NCBI RefSeq assembly: GCF_001298265.1
Contig: NZ_LGSZ01000032.1
Span: 62,001 to 126,000, forward strand
DNA from: Allobosea vaviloviae
GTDB taxonomy: Bacteria > Pseudomonadota > Alphaproteobacteria > Rhizobiales > Beijerinckiaceae
Length of the DNA: 64,000 nucleotides
Reading direction: 5' to 3'
The first letter of the stretch is position 1. The number at the start of each line of letters is the position of its first letter. The notes beneath the pieces are model-generated. The model made no database searches and was not told where the DNA came from. It was given only the letters and a program-made list of their open reading frames with translations. Positions 46,815 through 56,555 of this stretch are shown one piece after another. The translations under genes and the position numbers were made by a program.

Positions 46815-47798
46815 TCAAGGCTTGCGATAGGCGTCCAGCACGGCGGCACCCTCGGCCCCGGCCTTGGCCCGCCACTCGTCGACCACGCTTTTGCCGGCCG
46901 CGGCCAGCGCCTGCGATACGCCGGCGGGCACATCCGTCAGGATCGCGACCTTGTTGGCGCGCATGCGGGCGTAGTTCTCGTCGAGCCGGGTCACGATCGC
47001 GGTCCATTGCCGCTGTTCGGTGGCGGCGGCCGCATCGTCCACGACCTTGCGCAGATCGGGAGGCAGGGCCTCATAGGCCGCGAGGTTGACCGTCGCGATC
47101 GAGATCGGCAGCGCATAATTCACTTCGGCGAAGTTCGGCAGGAAATCCCAGAGATTGCGCCCGGCCCCGCCATCGCCCGATGACAGCACGGCGGTCACGC
47201 TGCCGTCCTTCACCTTCGGCATGGCGTCAGCGAAGGAGAGATTGGCAGCTTTCGCCCCGGCCGCGTTCATCACGGCCGTCGAGGTCGCGTCATAGGTGCG
47301 GATCGACAGGCCCGACAGTGCCGTCGGCGCGGTCAGCGCGTCCTTCGACCAGATCCCCGACGCCGGCCAGGGCGTGGTGTAGAGGATCTTCTGTCCAAAC
47401 GAGGCGAGCTTTTTGTCATAGGCCGGGCGGGCCAGATCGGTGAGCCTGCGCGCATCCGCGATCGAGGTCGCCAGGAAGGGCAGCGAGGACAGCCCGAACA
47501 GCGGATCGACCGCGCCGAGCGCGCCCGCGAAGGCATCGCCCGCCGCGACCTCGCCTTTCTGCACCGCGCCGATCATCGCCGCCGACTTGATGCCGCGCGC
47601 CGCGTCAAAACTCGGCTTGATCGTCAGCCGTCCGCCGGCTTTTTCGTTCACGATGGCCGCGAAGGTCGCCACGCCCTCGCCTGGAATGGCCGTGGCCGGA
47701 TATTCGGTCGGCATCTCCCAGACGGTCTGGGCTCCCGCGGGCGCAGCCAGCGTCAGCGAAACGGCGGAGAGCAGCAGGCCTGCGATGAACGACCGCAT
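46815..47798 (-). CDS. TRAP transporter solute-binding protein, DctP type (orphan)
   Basis: A 327-residue periplasmic protein from ATG 47798, where the signal peptide (MRSFIAGLLLSAVSL ... PAGAQ) begins. The DctP-like pattern is seen in WEMPTEYPATAIPGEGVATF, FAGALGAVDPLFGLSSLPFL, PWPASGIWSKDALTAPTALS and the specificity helix region GLSIRTYDATSTAVMNAAGA. No DctQ or DctM gene is adjacent, and the fused permease elsewhere in the window belongs to the TAXI type. It must therefore use a permease encoded elsewhere or serve as a sensor protein. The ligand is unknown. Confidence 0.88.
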   Translation of the reverse strand: MRSFIAGLLLSAVSLTLAAPAGAQTVWEMPTEYPATAIPGEGVATFAAIVNEKAGGRLTIKPSFDAARGIKSAAMIGAVQKGEVAAGDAFAGALGAVDPLFGLSSLPFLATSIADARRLTDLARPAYDKKLASFGQKILYTTPWPASGIWSKDALTAPTALSGLSIRTYDATSTAVMNAAGAKAANLSFADAMPKVKDGSVTAVLSSGDGGAGRNLWDFLPNFAEVNYALPISIATVNLAAYEALPPDLRKVVDDAAAATEQRQWTAIVTRLDENYARMRANKVAILTDVPAGVSQALAAAGKSVVDEWRAKAGAEGAAVLDAYRKP

Positions 47799-47940
47799 GG
47801 TTCGGTTTCCTTCCGTGAGACGAGCGCAGCCATCCGATCGGGCGAAACAGCCTTGCGGCGCATGCGATGCAAGAACGATGGAAGCAAGAACGATGCGACG
47901 CCGAAACGCGCGACGCAAGAACGAACGGGGCGAAGCAGCC

Positions 47941-49755
47941 TCAGTCGATCGCGATCGTCCTGGCGAGCGGGCTCGCAGCCGCCTCGGCCAGCGCGGCGGG
48001 CTTGTCGGTGACGAGGTACTGCGCCCGCGCCAGGGCTTCAAAGCGACCGCCCTTGGCGACGAGCTCCTCGAAGGTGCCCATCTCGGCGACCTCGCCCTGT
48101 TCGAAGACGAGGATGCGGTCGGCATTGCGGATGGTGGCCAGGCGGTGAGCGATGACGAAGGTGGTGCGCCCCTTCATGACCTCCTCCAGCGCCTTCTGCA
48201 GCTTGACCTCGGTCGAGGCGTCCAGTGCCGACGTCGCCTCGTCGAGGATCAGGATCGGCGGGTTCTTGAGAAGCGCGCGGGCGATCGAGAGGCGCTGGCG
48301 CTCGCCGCCCGAAAGCGTACGGCCGCGTTCGCCGACCAGCGTGTCGAGCCCGTCGGTCTGGCGCGCCATCACCTCGGTCGCCTGCGCCCGGTCGAGCGCC
48401 TCCATCATCTCCTCTTCCGTCGCATCCGGTTTGCCGACGGTGAGGTTCTCGCGGATCGAGCGCGCAAACAGCATCGGCTCCTGGAAGACGACGCCGATGT
48501 TCCGACGCAGCGACAACAGCGAGATCTCGCGGATGTCCTGCCCATCCACCGTGATGCGTCCCGATTGCGGATCGAAGGCGCGATGCAGCAGGCCGAGCGT
48601 CGTCGACTTGCCAGAGCCGGTCGAGCCGACGATCGCGATCGTCTCGCCAGGAGAAACCGAGAAGGAGACGTCGCGCACCGCGGTGCGCTTGCCGTCATAG
48701 GAGAAGGAAACGTCCTCGAAGGCGACCGCACCAGAGAGCCGCCCGGCATCGCGCGCGCTGGGCAGGTCGCGCACGGCGGGCAGCGTGTCCAGGACCTCGA
48801 AGAATTCGCGCATCTTCGGCGCCTGCATGAAGATGAAGTTCACGAAGGCGACGATCTGCTCCAGCCGCCCGACCAGCATGGTGGCGAAGCCCATGAAGGT
48901 GACGATCTCGCCGACCGTGGTCAGGCCCTGCATCAGGAGCCAGGCGCCGACGACGAAAATCGCCAGCACCGTCAGCGTCGCCGAGGCCCGCGTCGCCACG
49001 GTGGCGATCGCCCACCAGGACAGGACCGGAAGCTGCGCCTCGAGCAGGCTCGCGATGGTCGATCGCAAACCACGCACCTCGGCCTCGATCCGGGTAAAGC
49101 TCTGGATCACCGGCACATTGCCGAGCGCGTCAGAAGCCCGCTCGGCGAGATTCGAGTGATAACCCTCGACATTGCTTTGCAGCTTGTCGGTCTTGCGCAG
49201 CACATAGGCCGTCAGCAGGCCGAACAGGACCACCAGCGAAATCAGCAGCAGCCCGAGCTGCCAGTTCTTCCAGAGCGTGAAGGGCAGGAGAATGAAAAGC
49301 GCGACGAGGCTGGCGCAATGCTCGCGGAAGAACGACAGCCACAGCGCCCACATGCCGCTGGTGCCGTCGAGCATCACCTTGAGCACGCGGCCGGAATGGG
49401 TCTGCGTGTGGTAGGCGAGTGGCAGGGTCAGCGCATGCTCGAAATAATTCGCCATCACGGCGAGGCGGCGTCGATGCGCCAGCCTGTCGGAATGCAAGGA
49501 GACGAAGACCGAGGCTCCGATGGTGAACAGGCCGAAGCCGACCCAGGCGAGGATCAGCGGATTGATGTCGGCCCAGGCGAGCTTCTGCCCGGTGCCCTGC
49601 ACGCTGGACAGTTTGTCGATCAGCGCGCCAAACAGCATCGGCTCTGCGAAGGCCGCCGCCGCCAGCAGCACATTAGCAAACGCCAGGATCAGCCCGAGGC
49701 GCTTTTCGGGGCCGAGTTCGCCGAGGACGCGCGTATAGATCGCAAGCAGGGACAT
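47941..49755 (-). CDS. ABC exporter of cyclic beta-glucan type (NdvA/ChvA-like)
   Basis: A 604-residue half-transporter with an N-terminal six-helix domain (1-330) fused to an ATPase domain (about 345-580). Motifs are Walker [12 protein letters not shown]-loop VVFQEPMLF, signature [17 protein letters not shown], Walker [13 protein letters not shown] and H-loop IAHRLATI. The N-terminus ([20 protein letters not shown]) and [12 protein letters not shown] resemble the NdvA/ChvA exporters of cyclic beta-1,2-glucan as I remember them. No ndvB synthase is in the window. A lipid A or drug exporter is the alternative. Confidence 0.85.
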   Translation of the reverse strand: MSLLAIYTRVLGELGPEKRLGLILAFANVLLAAAAFAEPMLFGALIDKLSSVQGTGQKLAWADINPLILAWVGFGLFTIGASVFVSLHSDRLAHRRRLAVMANYFEHALTLPLAYHTQTHSGRVLKVMLDGTSGMWALWLSFFREHCASLVALFILLPFTLWKNWQLGLLLISLVVLFGLLTAYVLRKTDKLQSNVEGYHSNLAERASDALGNVPVIQSFTRIEAEVRGLRSTIASLLEAQLPVLSWWAIATVATRASATLTVLAIFVVGAWLLMQGLTTVGEIVTFMGFATMLVGRLEQIVAFVNFIFMQAPKMREFFEVLDTLPAVRDLPSARDAGRLSGAVAFEDVSFSYDGKRTAVRDVSFSVSPGETIAIVGSTGSGKSTTLGLLHRAFDPQSGRITVDGQDIREISLLSLRRNIGVVFQEPMLFARSIRENLTVGKPDATEEEMMEALDRAQATEVMARQTDGLDTLVGERGRTLSGGERQRLSIARALLKNPPILILDEATSALDASTEVKLQKALEEVMKGRTTFVIAHRLATIRNADRILVFEQGEVAEMGTFEELVAKGGRFEALARAQYLVTDKPAALAEAAASPLARTIAID

Positions 49756-49868
49756 CGTCAGACCTTTAGCGCAGCGCGAGCCACGAACAAGCCCTCAAGC
49801 ATGACGCTTGGTTCGACGCCCTCCGCTTGGCGTCCGGCAAGGACGGCAAAGGCGATACGGAGCCGCTG

Positions 49869-50393
49869 CTACGGCGCCATGATCAGTGCCCAGTAGACCT
49901 GGTATTTAGAGCCCGGCGCATAGGCGGTGGCGATGCCCATGCGCCTGACGCCCGGGGCCTTCATGACGCGGTCGTGCTGCGGCGAATCCCGCCAGCCCGA
50001 AAAAGCCTCCGCCAGCCGCCGATACCCCGCCGAGAGATTGACCTCCGCACCGGGCTGCCCATCGCGCGCCAGCCGCGCCTTGACGGCCTCGGCCTGCGCC
50101 GGCTTGTCGGCGGCGGCCATCGCGCTCGCCTCCTGCTGCGCAGCCGCGACCAGATCGGGATCGAGCGCCAGAGCGTTCAGTCCGGCGTTCAGCCTGTAGG
50201 CCGAGATGATCGCGCGTGCCTCGTTCTCGTCCACGTGCGCCGAGGCCGAGCCGAGATCGCGGTAGAAGGCCGGCTGGCTTTGACGCGCCGGCTCGGTGCA
50301 GCCGGCGACGCCCAGCAGGGCGAGCGCGCCCGCGACGAGGACGGGACAGGTCATCGGCCGGGCTTTCGCCACGCCGCTTCGGAGGCTGAACAT
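49869..50393 (-). CDS. CAP-domain lipoprotein
   Basis: A 174-residue protein. ATG 50393 is chosen because AAGGA lies 8 bases before it, inside the end of the upstream mscS-type gene. The next ATG (50354) has no ribosome site. The lipobox GVAGC is near residue 32. The CAP/SCP fold follows, with IISAYRLNAGLNALALDPDL, RLAEAFSGWRDSPQHDRVMK and GIATAYAPGSKYQVYWALIM. Bacterial CAP proteins are mostly of unknown activity. It starts 4 bp after the channel gene and is probably co-transcribed with it. Confidence 0.86.
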   Translation of the reverse strand: MFSLRSGVAKARPMTCPVLVAGALALLGVAGCTEPARQSQPAFYRDLGSASAHVDENEARAIISAYRLNAGLNALALDPDLVAAAQQEASAMAAADKPAQAEAVKARLARDGQPGAEVNLSAGYRRLAEAFSGWRDSPQHDRVMKAPGVRRMGIATAYAPGSKYQVYWALIMAP

Positions 50394-50397
50394 CGCA

Positions 50398-53019
50398 TCA
50401 TTCCTTGCTGTCGTCCTTGGCCGGCTCCGGCGGTGCGAGAGCTGGCGGCATGGCCGTATTGGCCTCGGTTTCGTCATCCTCGCCGGCAACAGCCGGCGCC
50501 GCCCTGCGCCTGGCGGGAGCAGCCGCGGCGGGCTTTGCAGGCTTGGTGACCCGGCTCTCACGGACGACGGCGGCCGCGATGTCTCCCAGCGACTGCTCGA
50601 CGCCTTCGAGCCCCTTCACCAGGAGCTCCGGCGTACCGGCCGCCGGCTCCATCTCGGTCAGGCGCTTGTGGATCGCGAAATTCAGGTCGCTGGTGACGCG
50701 CCCGACGATGTCGACATCGGCGACGATGCAGACCAGGTCGAAATCCATCGTTGCCGTGCCGATCTTCTTGAAGAGGATCACCGGCGGCGGCTTCTGCATC
50801 ACATCGCCATGGGCGGACGCAGCCTCGCCAAGCATGCTTCGCACGGCGCCGGCATCGAGCGTCCGCGGCACCGAGAGCGAGATCAGGATGCGCCCCGTGC
50901 GGTCGTTGCGGACGCGATTGCGCACCACGCCCGAGATGAGGTTGGAGTTCGGCACGATCACCGAGGAACGGTCGAAGGTCGCGATCTCGGTCGAACGAAC
51001 ATTAATCTTCTTGACGATGCCCTCGGCGTCGCCGACCACGACCTGATCGCCGACGCGGATCGGCCGCTCCCAGAGCAGGATCAGCCCCGAGACGAAGTTC
51101 GACACCACCGATTGCAGGCCGAAGCCGATGCCGACCGAGAGCGCGCTCGCCACCAGCGTCAGCCGCTCCAGGCTGAGGCCCAGCGCCGATACCGCAAGCG
51201 CGACCGCCGCGACGTAGCCGACATAGCCCGCAGCCGTGGTGATCGAGTTGCGCAGGCCCGTGTCGAGCTGCGTCGTCGGCAGGAACTTGCCTTCGAGCCA
51301 GCCCTGCATCGAACGGGTGGCGGTGAGGCCGGCAGCGAACAGCAAGCCGGCGATGATGATCGAGGACAGCGAGATCGTCACCCCGCCGACCTGGAAGCCG
51401 AAGAAGGCTGCCCGCAGCGATGTCAGGAAATCCGCCGATTCCAGCCCCCATGGCGCCAGCACCAGCAGGAAGGTGATGACGATCAGGACAAGCTTGAGCA
51501 CGCCGGCCGCGATGACCGCGATCTTGTCCAGTGTCCCGGTTCGGATGCCCAGGCCCGCCTTCAGCGTCAGCGCGAGCCGGCCCTTTCCCGTCAATGTCTG
51601 GGGAATGCCGAGATCCACGAGCTGATAGGCCAGCACGAAGACGCAGGCCAGCATGCCGATCCAGAGCACCTGCTCGGTCAGGAAGGAGGCGAAGATGACG
51701 TAGCCGCTGAGGACCGACAGCGAAATGACGAGGCCGACGATCCAGCCGAGGATGCGGATCGGGCCCAGGCTCGCGCCATCGACCGCGACATAGGGTCCAA
51801 GGCACGCCTCTTCCTCGACCTCCTCATTGTCGCGCAGGCGATAGAGCCCCATCACCAGCGTCAGCGCGAAGATGATGATGAGGATGCTGCGCAGGATGAT
51901 CGAGACGGCCAACCCGGCCGCGATCGCCGTCAGCCACGCTTCCAGAACCTTGCTGACGGACAGGACCAGCGCCAGCGAGGTGCCCATCCAGACCACGATG
52001 CGCGCGGTCGAATCCATCACGCTGACCAGCCGCCGCTGCGGCTGGCCCGGCGCGAACAGCGCGTCCAGCAGCGCCTGCACGAAGGCGACGACGGCAAGTC
52101 CTGCGACGGCGGCCGCCACCACCGGCTGGATTCGCAGCGGCAGCAGACCGGCCGTATTGAGGGCTGCATAGATCAGCCAGCTCGCCAATGCCGGGGGCGC
52201 GGCACCAGCGACGACATGGGCGAGCGCGACATAGAGGCAGTGCAGGCTGCCGGCGTCCTGCGTATTGCCGAAGCGCGCCTTGAAGCGCGGCAGATAGCGC
52301 CGCCTCGCCAGGTAGAGCAGCCCCGCGCCGAAGAAGGCGAGTGCCACCAGGCCGCCGCGCACGCCCGACAGCGCCTCGCCCACGCCCGAAAGCCAGCCGC
52401 CGAAGATGTAGCCCGAGGCGCGCAGATCCTCGGGCACGGTCGAGATCGCGCTGCTCCACATGTCCGGGCTGAACACCGTCGGCCCCGCGGCAAAGAGAAC
52501 CTTGGCGAAGAGATCGCGGCGGCGGTCGCCGATCGCCGTCTGAAGCTGCTCAGCCTGCAGGAAGGCGGCGCGGGCGATCTTCATCGTCTCGTCCGCGTCG
52601 GTGAAGGCCTTGAGACGGCTCTCGCGTTCGCGCGCCACCTCCGCGCTTTCGGGCGGAGCGGCGGCGTCGGGTTTCGGACCGATCTGGTCGAGGCGCACCC
52701 GGGCCTGGTCGACGCGCGGCGCCTGCTGCTCGATGAGATCGCGCAGCTGGATGAGCGAGGGTTGCAGGCGGGCACGCTGCCGTTGCAGTTCCGCTTCCGT
52801 GGCGGTCGGTGCCGCCAGGGTCGTTTCGATCTGGGTCAGTTCGAGGCGGATCGCATCGAGCCGCGCGCGCGGCGATACCGCGACTGCGTCGGAGGCCGCG
52901 GGCTGGGCAAAGCCATGTCCCATGCCGGCGAGGATCGCGAAAAGCATCGCCATCGCGAAGACAAGCCCCTGCACGAGGCGGGGCCTGGGTGTGGGCGCTT
53001 GCCCCATGCGCGCAGCCAT
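50398..53019 (-). CDS. Large mechanosensitive channel, DUF3772-MscS type
   Basis: About 873 residues from ATG 53019 (an ATG four codons on is equally possible). A signal sequence is followed by a periplasmic helical DUF3772 domain (about residues 45-200, RLDAIRLELTQIETTLAAPT). About ten membrane helices come next, and then the MscS core (about 610-800) with ALSVGIGFGLQSVVSNFVSG and LILLWERPIRVGDQVVVGDA. A Lys/Pro/Ala-rich tail ends the protein. It should open under membrane tension to release solutes in hypo-osmotic shock. It is paired with the CAP lipoprotein gene. Confidence 0.92.
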   Translation of the reverse strand: MAARMGQAPTPRPRLVQGLVFAMAMLFAILAGMGHGFAQPAASDAVAVSPRARLDAIRLELTQIETTLAAPTATEAELQRQRARLQPSLIQLRDLIEQQAPRVDQARVRLDQIGPKPDAAAPPESAEVARERESRLKAFTDADETMKIARAAFLQAEQLQTAIGDRRRDLFAKVLFAAGPTVFSPDMWSSAISTVPEDLRASGYIFGGWLSGVGEALSGVRGGLVALAFFGAGLLYLARRRYLPRFKARFGNTQDAGSLHCLYVALAHVVAGAAPPALASWLIYAALNTAGLLPLRIQPVVAAAVAGLAVVAFVQALLDALFAPGQPQRRLVSVMDSTARIVVWMGTSLALVLSVSKVLEAWLTAIAAGLAVSIILRSILIIIFALTLVMGLYRLRDNEEVEEEACLGPYVAVDGASLGPIRILGWIVGLVISLSVLSGYVIFASFLTEQVLWIGMLACVFVLAYQLVDLGIPQTLTGKGRLALTLKAGLGIRTGTLDKIAVIAAGVLKLVLIVITFLLVLAPWGLESADFLTSLRAAFFGFQVGGVTISLSSIIIAGLLFAAGLTATRSMQGWLEGKFLPTTQLDTGLRNSITTAAGYVGYVAAVALAVSALGLSLERLTLVASALSVGIGFGLQSVVSNFVSGLILLWERPIRVGDQVVVGDAEGIVKKINVRSTEIATFDRSSVIVPNSNLISGVVRNRVRNDRTGRILISLSVPRTLDAGAVRSMLGEAASAHGDVMQKPPPVILFKKIGTATMDFDLVCIVADVDIVGRVTSDLNFAIHKRLTEMEPAAGTPELLVKGLEGVEQSLGDIAAAVVRESRVTKPAKPAAAAPARRRAAPAVAGEDDETEANTAMPPALAPPEPAKDDSKE

Positions 53020-53279
53020 ACCGGTGAGGCCTCGCTCGGACTGGTGATTCGATGCTGGTTCGACCCTCGCCACAGCTTCCGTCTCAAGGCAAGCGCATCG
53101 CTCCAGACAGGCACGGGATCGGATATGCAGGGCGAGGCGCAAGGGCGGGACCTGTCTGAACAGTCGAGGACGATAGCCGCTCGGCCGGAGCGGTCATGGC
53201 AGCTTCGCTCCTCATCCCTCCCAAAGCGGACATCATCATGGCGCCGCCGAACATAGCCATGCCGGCGGACGCTCCGCCC

Positions 53280-54452
53280 TCAGTCCCTGGACCTCGACTT
53301 CGCCTTCTCCGCATCCTTGGCCTTATCGTCATCCTTGCCCTTATCGGCACCCTTGCCTTTGTCCGCATCCTGGCTTTTGGCCTTGGTCCAGTTGCGATAG
53401 CTCGCATTGCCCAGCCCGGTGCCGATGGTCAGCACGGCCCAGTTCTCGACGTCCTGCATGGCCGGCATCTCGCTCAGGCCCTGGATGACCGCGTCGTTGT
53501 GCATCGCCACCTGCGTCTCGTGGTCGCCGATGTCGGGAACCAGTTCGCGAATGCTGTCGACCAGGTTGAAGCGGCTGCTTTCCCAGTTGCCGGGCAGGTT
53601 CTGCGCGCCACGGTCGATCGCGCCGTCCGGCTCGATCAGGCCGGGACAGCCGACGCCGATGAAGGGCGCGACCCGCAGGCCATCCTTCTTCGCCTGCTTG
53701 AGCTGGGCTTTCAGCATCTCGCCGAGCCGCGCGATCGCCTCGTCGCGGCTCGGTTGGTCATCGGCATGCCGCCAGAGCTCTGACGATGACACCCGCGCCT
53801 TGCTGAGATCCGGCGCCTTGTCCTGGCGCAGATCGACGATTCCGGCCCGAATGTTCGAGCCGCCGATATCGACGGCAACCAGGCTGTCATACGCCTCGAA
53901 GATCCATTTCGGCGCGAGATGGGCACTCCCGACCAGACCGGCCTCGTCGGGATGGTGGCTCACCGGCACGAGGTCGATCTTGTGGCCGTCGGTGCTGAGG
54001 ATGATGCCGGCGCGGCCGATCGCGAGCTGGCCGACGCGGCTGTCGCTGAACCCGCCGCCGACGACGATGCGCTCCACCGGCGCCCAGCTCTTGAGCCGGA
54101 CGAAGCGGCGCACGACGAAAGCGAGCGACTGCGCGAAACGCTCGATCGCGCTCAGCACCAGCGCCGCCTCATGAGGGCTGCCATCCTTCAGCAGGGTATC
54201 CAGTTCCCGCTTGCTGACATCGGCCGTCTCGCCCTTCAGAGGATCGCCGCCCTGCTCGCGCAGATGCAGGCGCAGCGCGTCGAGATGCTCGACGAAGGCG
54301 CTGCGGCTCGCCTTGTCGCCGACGAAGCCCTCCTGATCGCGGATTTCGAGATTGTAGCTGGTCACACTGACCGAAGGCAGCTCGCCCGCACCATGCGGCC
54401 CTCGCGGCGAAGCCTCGCGGCTGCGTGTCGTCCCGGTCGCAGCAGTGCCCAT
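53280..54452 (-). CDS. ROK-family protein with circularly permuted motif order
   Basis: A 390-residue protein from ATG 54452, preceded by GGGGAGAG. Residues 83-140 resemble the C-terminal part of ROK sugar kinases (LSAIERFAQSLAFVVRRFVR, then IVVGGGFSDSR), and GLVGSAHLA (172-180) resembles their end. Only then do the N-terminal ROK motifs appear: VAVDIGGSNIRAGIVD (192-207), GVGCPGLIEPDG (267-278), HND with the probable catalytic Asp320, and IGTGLGN (343-349). The zinc motif CxCGxxGC is missing. The tail is a Lys/Asp/Ala low-complexity stretch (356-390). It could be a sugar kinase or a regulator; no DNA-binding helix-turn-helix is visible. Confidence 0.82.
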   Translation of the reverse strand: MGTAATGTTRSREASPRGPHGAGELPSVSVTSYNLEIRDQEGFVGDKASRSAFVEHLDALRLHLREQGGDPLKGETADVSKRELDTLLKDGSPHEAALVLSAIERFAQSLAFVVRRFVRLKSWAPVERIVVGGGFSDSRVGQLAIGRAGIILSTDGHKIDLVPVSHHPDEAGLVGSAHLAPKWIFEAYDSLVAVDIGGSNIRAGIVDLRQDKAPDLSKARVSSSELWRHADDQPSRDEAIARLGEMLKAQLKQAKKDGLRVAPFIGVGCPGLIEPDGAIDRGAQNLPGNWESSRFNLVDSIRELVPDIGDHETQVAMHNDAVIQGLSEMPAMQDVENWAVLTIGTGLGNASYRNWTKAKSQDADKGKGADKGKDDDKAKDAEKAKSRSRD

Positions 54453-54693
54453 GTCGTCTCTCCCCAAGCCTCTACGCGATGGGGCAACCCCGGATGCCTG
54501 CTGAGGTTCCCACGCGCGCCTTTCCGGCCCGCGGCGGCGTCTGGCGCATGGCGCGCCTGCGTCGGTCGCGGTGTTTTCGAAGCCCGCGCCGGTTGACCCG
54601 CTGCGCGGATCACTCCTCCATGGCAGTCGATGCAGAATGACGCCGCAAAACGGCGCGGGAACGGGAACGGAGCGCTGCGCTCCGGGGGATGAC

Positions 54694-55173
54694 ATGACGG
54701 ATTTCATCGTTCGCGCGGTGCTGATCGGCGTCGGCGCGACCGTGCTGCTTGATCTCTGGGGGCAGCTCTTGAAGCGCACCATCGGCTGGCCGCCGACGAA
54801 CTGGGCGATGCCCGGCCGCTGGCTCGTTCATCTCACGCGCGGGCGGGTGGTCCATGAGGACATCGCCAAGGCGGAGCCGGTCGCAAACGAACTCGCCATC
54901 GGCTGGATCTTCCACTACGCCGTCGGCATTCTCTTCGCCGCCGTCCTGCTGGCGATCTGGGGCCTCGGTTGGGCTCATGCGCCCACCTTCCTGCCGGCGC
55001 TGATCGTCGGCCTCGTCACGGTCGGCTGCGGCTGGTTCATCCTGGCGCCGGGCATGGGCGCCGGTATCGCGGCCTCCAAGCGTCCCAACGCCAATCGCAT
55101 CCGGCTGATGAACATCATTGGCCACATCGTCTTCGCCATCGGCCTCTACGGCACGGCGCTGCTCACCCGCTAA
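54694..55173 (+). CDS. DUF2938 membrane protein
   Basis: A 159-residue protein from ATG 54694, preceded by GGGGGATGAC. Family features are the opening VRAVLIGVGATVLLDLWGQL, NWAMPGRWLVHLTRGRVVHE and ANELAIGWIFHYAVGILFAA, then further hydrophobic helices. It has four membrane spans. DUF2938 has no established function. It is divergent from the ROK gene and 38 bp ahead of the amidohydrolase gene. Confidence 0.86.
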   Translation: MTDFIVRAVLIGVGATVLLDLWGQLLKRTIGWPPTNWAMPGRWLVHLTRGRVVHEDIAKAEPVANELAIGWIFHYAVGILFAAVLLAIWGLGWAHAPTFLPALIVGLVTVGCGWFILAPGMGAGIAASKRPNANRIRLMNIIGHIVFAIGLYGTALLTR

Positions 55174-55211
55174 GGCCCCTTCCTGATCCTTCCCCTCGTC
55201 GAGACGCAATC

Positions 55212-56447
55212 ATGGCCAGCACGCTCTTCACCAATGCCCGCATCGTCGACGGCACCGCCCCCGAAGCCGGCGCTCCCGTCAGCGTCCTCGTCGAGGGCGG
55301 CACGATCCGCGAGGTCGGCAAGTCAGTGACCTCGGCCAAGGCCAAAATCATCGACCTCAAGGGCAAGGCCCTGATGCCCGGCCTGATCGACGCCCATGTC
55401 CATGTCGTCGCCGGCGTCGCCGATCTCGGCCGGAACGCGCAGCTGCCGGATTCGCTCGTCACCGCCCGCTCCTTCGTGATCATGCGGGATATGCTGATGC
55501 GAGGCTTCACCACGGTGCGCGATGTCGGCGGCGCCGATTTCGGCCTGAAGCAGGCGACGGAGGAAGGCCATTTCCCGACGCCGCGCCTGGTCATCTCCGG
55601 CAAGGCGCTGAGCCAGACCGGCGGCCATGCCGATTTCCGCGGCCGCTACGACGATGCGACGACGCCGGTCATCCGCCACCGGCTCGGCGCGCTCGGGCGC
55701 GTCTGCGACGGGCTCGACCAGGTCCGTCGCGCCGCCCGCGAGGAAATGAAGGGCGGCGCCGACTTCATCAAGATCATGGCCAATGGCGGCTGCGCCTCGC
55801 CGACCGACCCGATCCATTTCCTCGGCTTCTCCGTCAGCGAGCTGGAGGCGATCGTCGAGGAAGCCCGGATGGCCGGAACTTACGTCTCCGCCCATGTCTA
55901 TACCGATGAGGCGATCCGCCGCTGCGTCGAGGCCGGCGTCCACTCGCTGGAACACTGCAACCTGATCGAGGCCGAGACGGCGGAGCTCGCCGCCTCGAAG
56001 GGCGCGGTCGCGGTGCCGACGCTGGTCACCTACGACAAGCTCGTCTCGGACGGCCCCAAGCTCGGCTTCCCGCCGGATTCGGTCGCCAAGGTCGATGTCG
56101 TGCGCTCGGCCGGCATGAACTCGCTCGCCGTGATGAAGCAGGCCGGCCTCGCCATGGCCTATGGCTCGGACCTGCTCGGCGAGATGCACAAATACCAGTC
56201 GGAGGAGTTCGTCATTCGCGGTCGGGCGCTGCCGGCCCATGAGGTCATCGGTTCCGCCACCCATGTCGCCGCTAGGCTGCTGAAACTCGAGGGCAAGATC
56301 GGCACGATCGCAGCCGGTGCCCATGCCGACCTGATCGTCGTCGACGGCGACCCGCTCAAGGACCTTTCCCTGCTCACCCGCCAGGGCAAGCACATGCCGC
56401 TGATCATGAAGGGCGGCGCCTTCATGAAGCGGGCGAGCCTGGGCTGA
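55212..56447 (+). CDS. Metal-dependent amidohydrolase
   Basis: A 411-residue amidohydrolase-superfamily enzyme from ATG 55212. Metal-site residues are in order. HVHV follows LMPGLIDA (near residue 62), the Lys likely to be carboxylated is in GADFIKIMANGG (near 190), His is in YVSAHVYTDEA, His in GVHSLEHCNLIE, and the catalytic Asp is in MAYGSDLLGEMHKY. This pattern is like imidazolonepropionase-related or Xaa-Pro dipeptidase-type enzymes. It has no signal peptide. The substrate cannot be assigned. Confidence 0.9.
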   Translation: MASTLFTNARIVDGTAPEAGAPVSVLVEGGTIREVGKSVTSAKAKIIDLKGKALMPGLIDAHVHVVAGVADLGRNAQLPDSLVTARSFVIMRDMLMRGFTTVRDVGGADFGLKQATEEGHFPTPRLVISGKALSQTGGHADFRGRYDDATTPVIRHRLGALGRVCDGLDQVRRAAREEMKGGADFIKIMANGGCASPTDPIHFLGFSVSELEAIVEEARMAGTYVSAHVYTDEAIRRCVEAGVHSLEHCNLIEAETAELAASKGAVAVPTLVTYDKLVSDGPKLGFPPDSVAKVDVVRSAGMNSLAVMKQAGLAMAYGSDLLGEMHKYQSEEFVIRGRALPAHEVIGSATHVAARLLKLEGKIGTIAAGAHADLIVVDGDPLKDLSLLTRQGKHMPLIMKGGAFMKRASLG

Positions 56448-56455
56448 GGGCATCC

Positions 56456-56551
56456 GCGTCATGCTCGGGCGAAGACCCGAGCATCTCGTGAGCAAATGTC
56501 TCCGGCGCCTCAACCGGCCGGAGATTCTCGGGTCAAGCCCGAGAATGACGC
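56456..56551. repeat. Palindromic intergenic repeat, family GTCATTCTCGGG
   Basis: 96-base imperfect palindrome between convergent genes. The left part is GCGTCATGCTCGGG and the right part CCCGAGAATGACGC, with CTCGGGTCAAGCCCGAG forming a smaller hairpin in the right arm. It shares the arm sequence with the inner element at 13408-13490. Confidence 0.85.
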
Positions 56552-56555
56552 CCAT

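Noticed and set aside
50296..53256. A 986-codon plus-strand frame opposite the mechanosensitive channel
   Set aside because: Shadow of the MscS-type gene. The translation is dominated by Arg, Asp, Gln and His without any recognisable motif.
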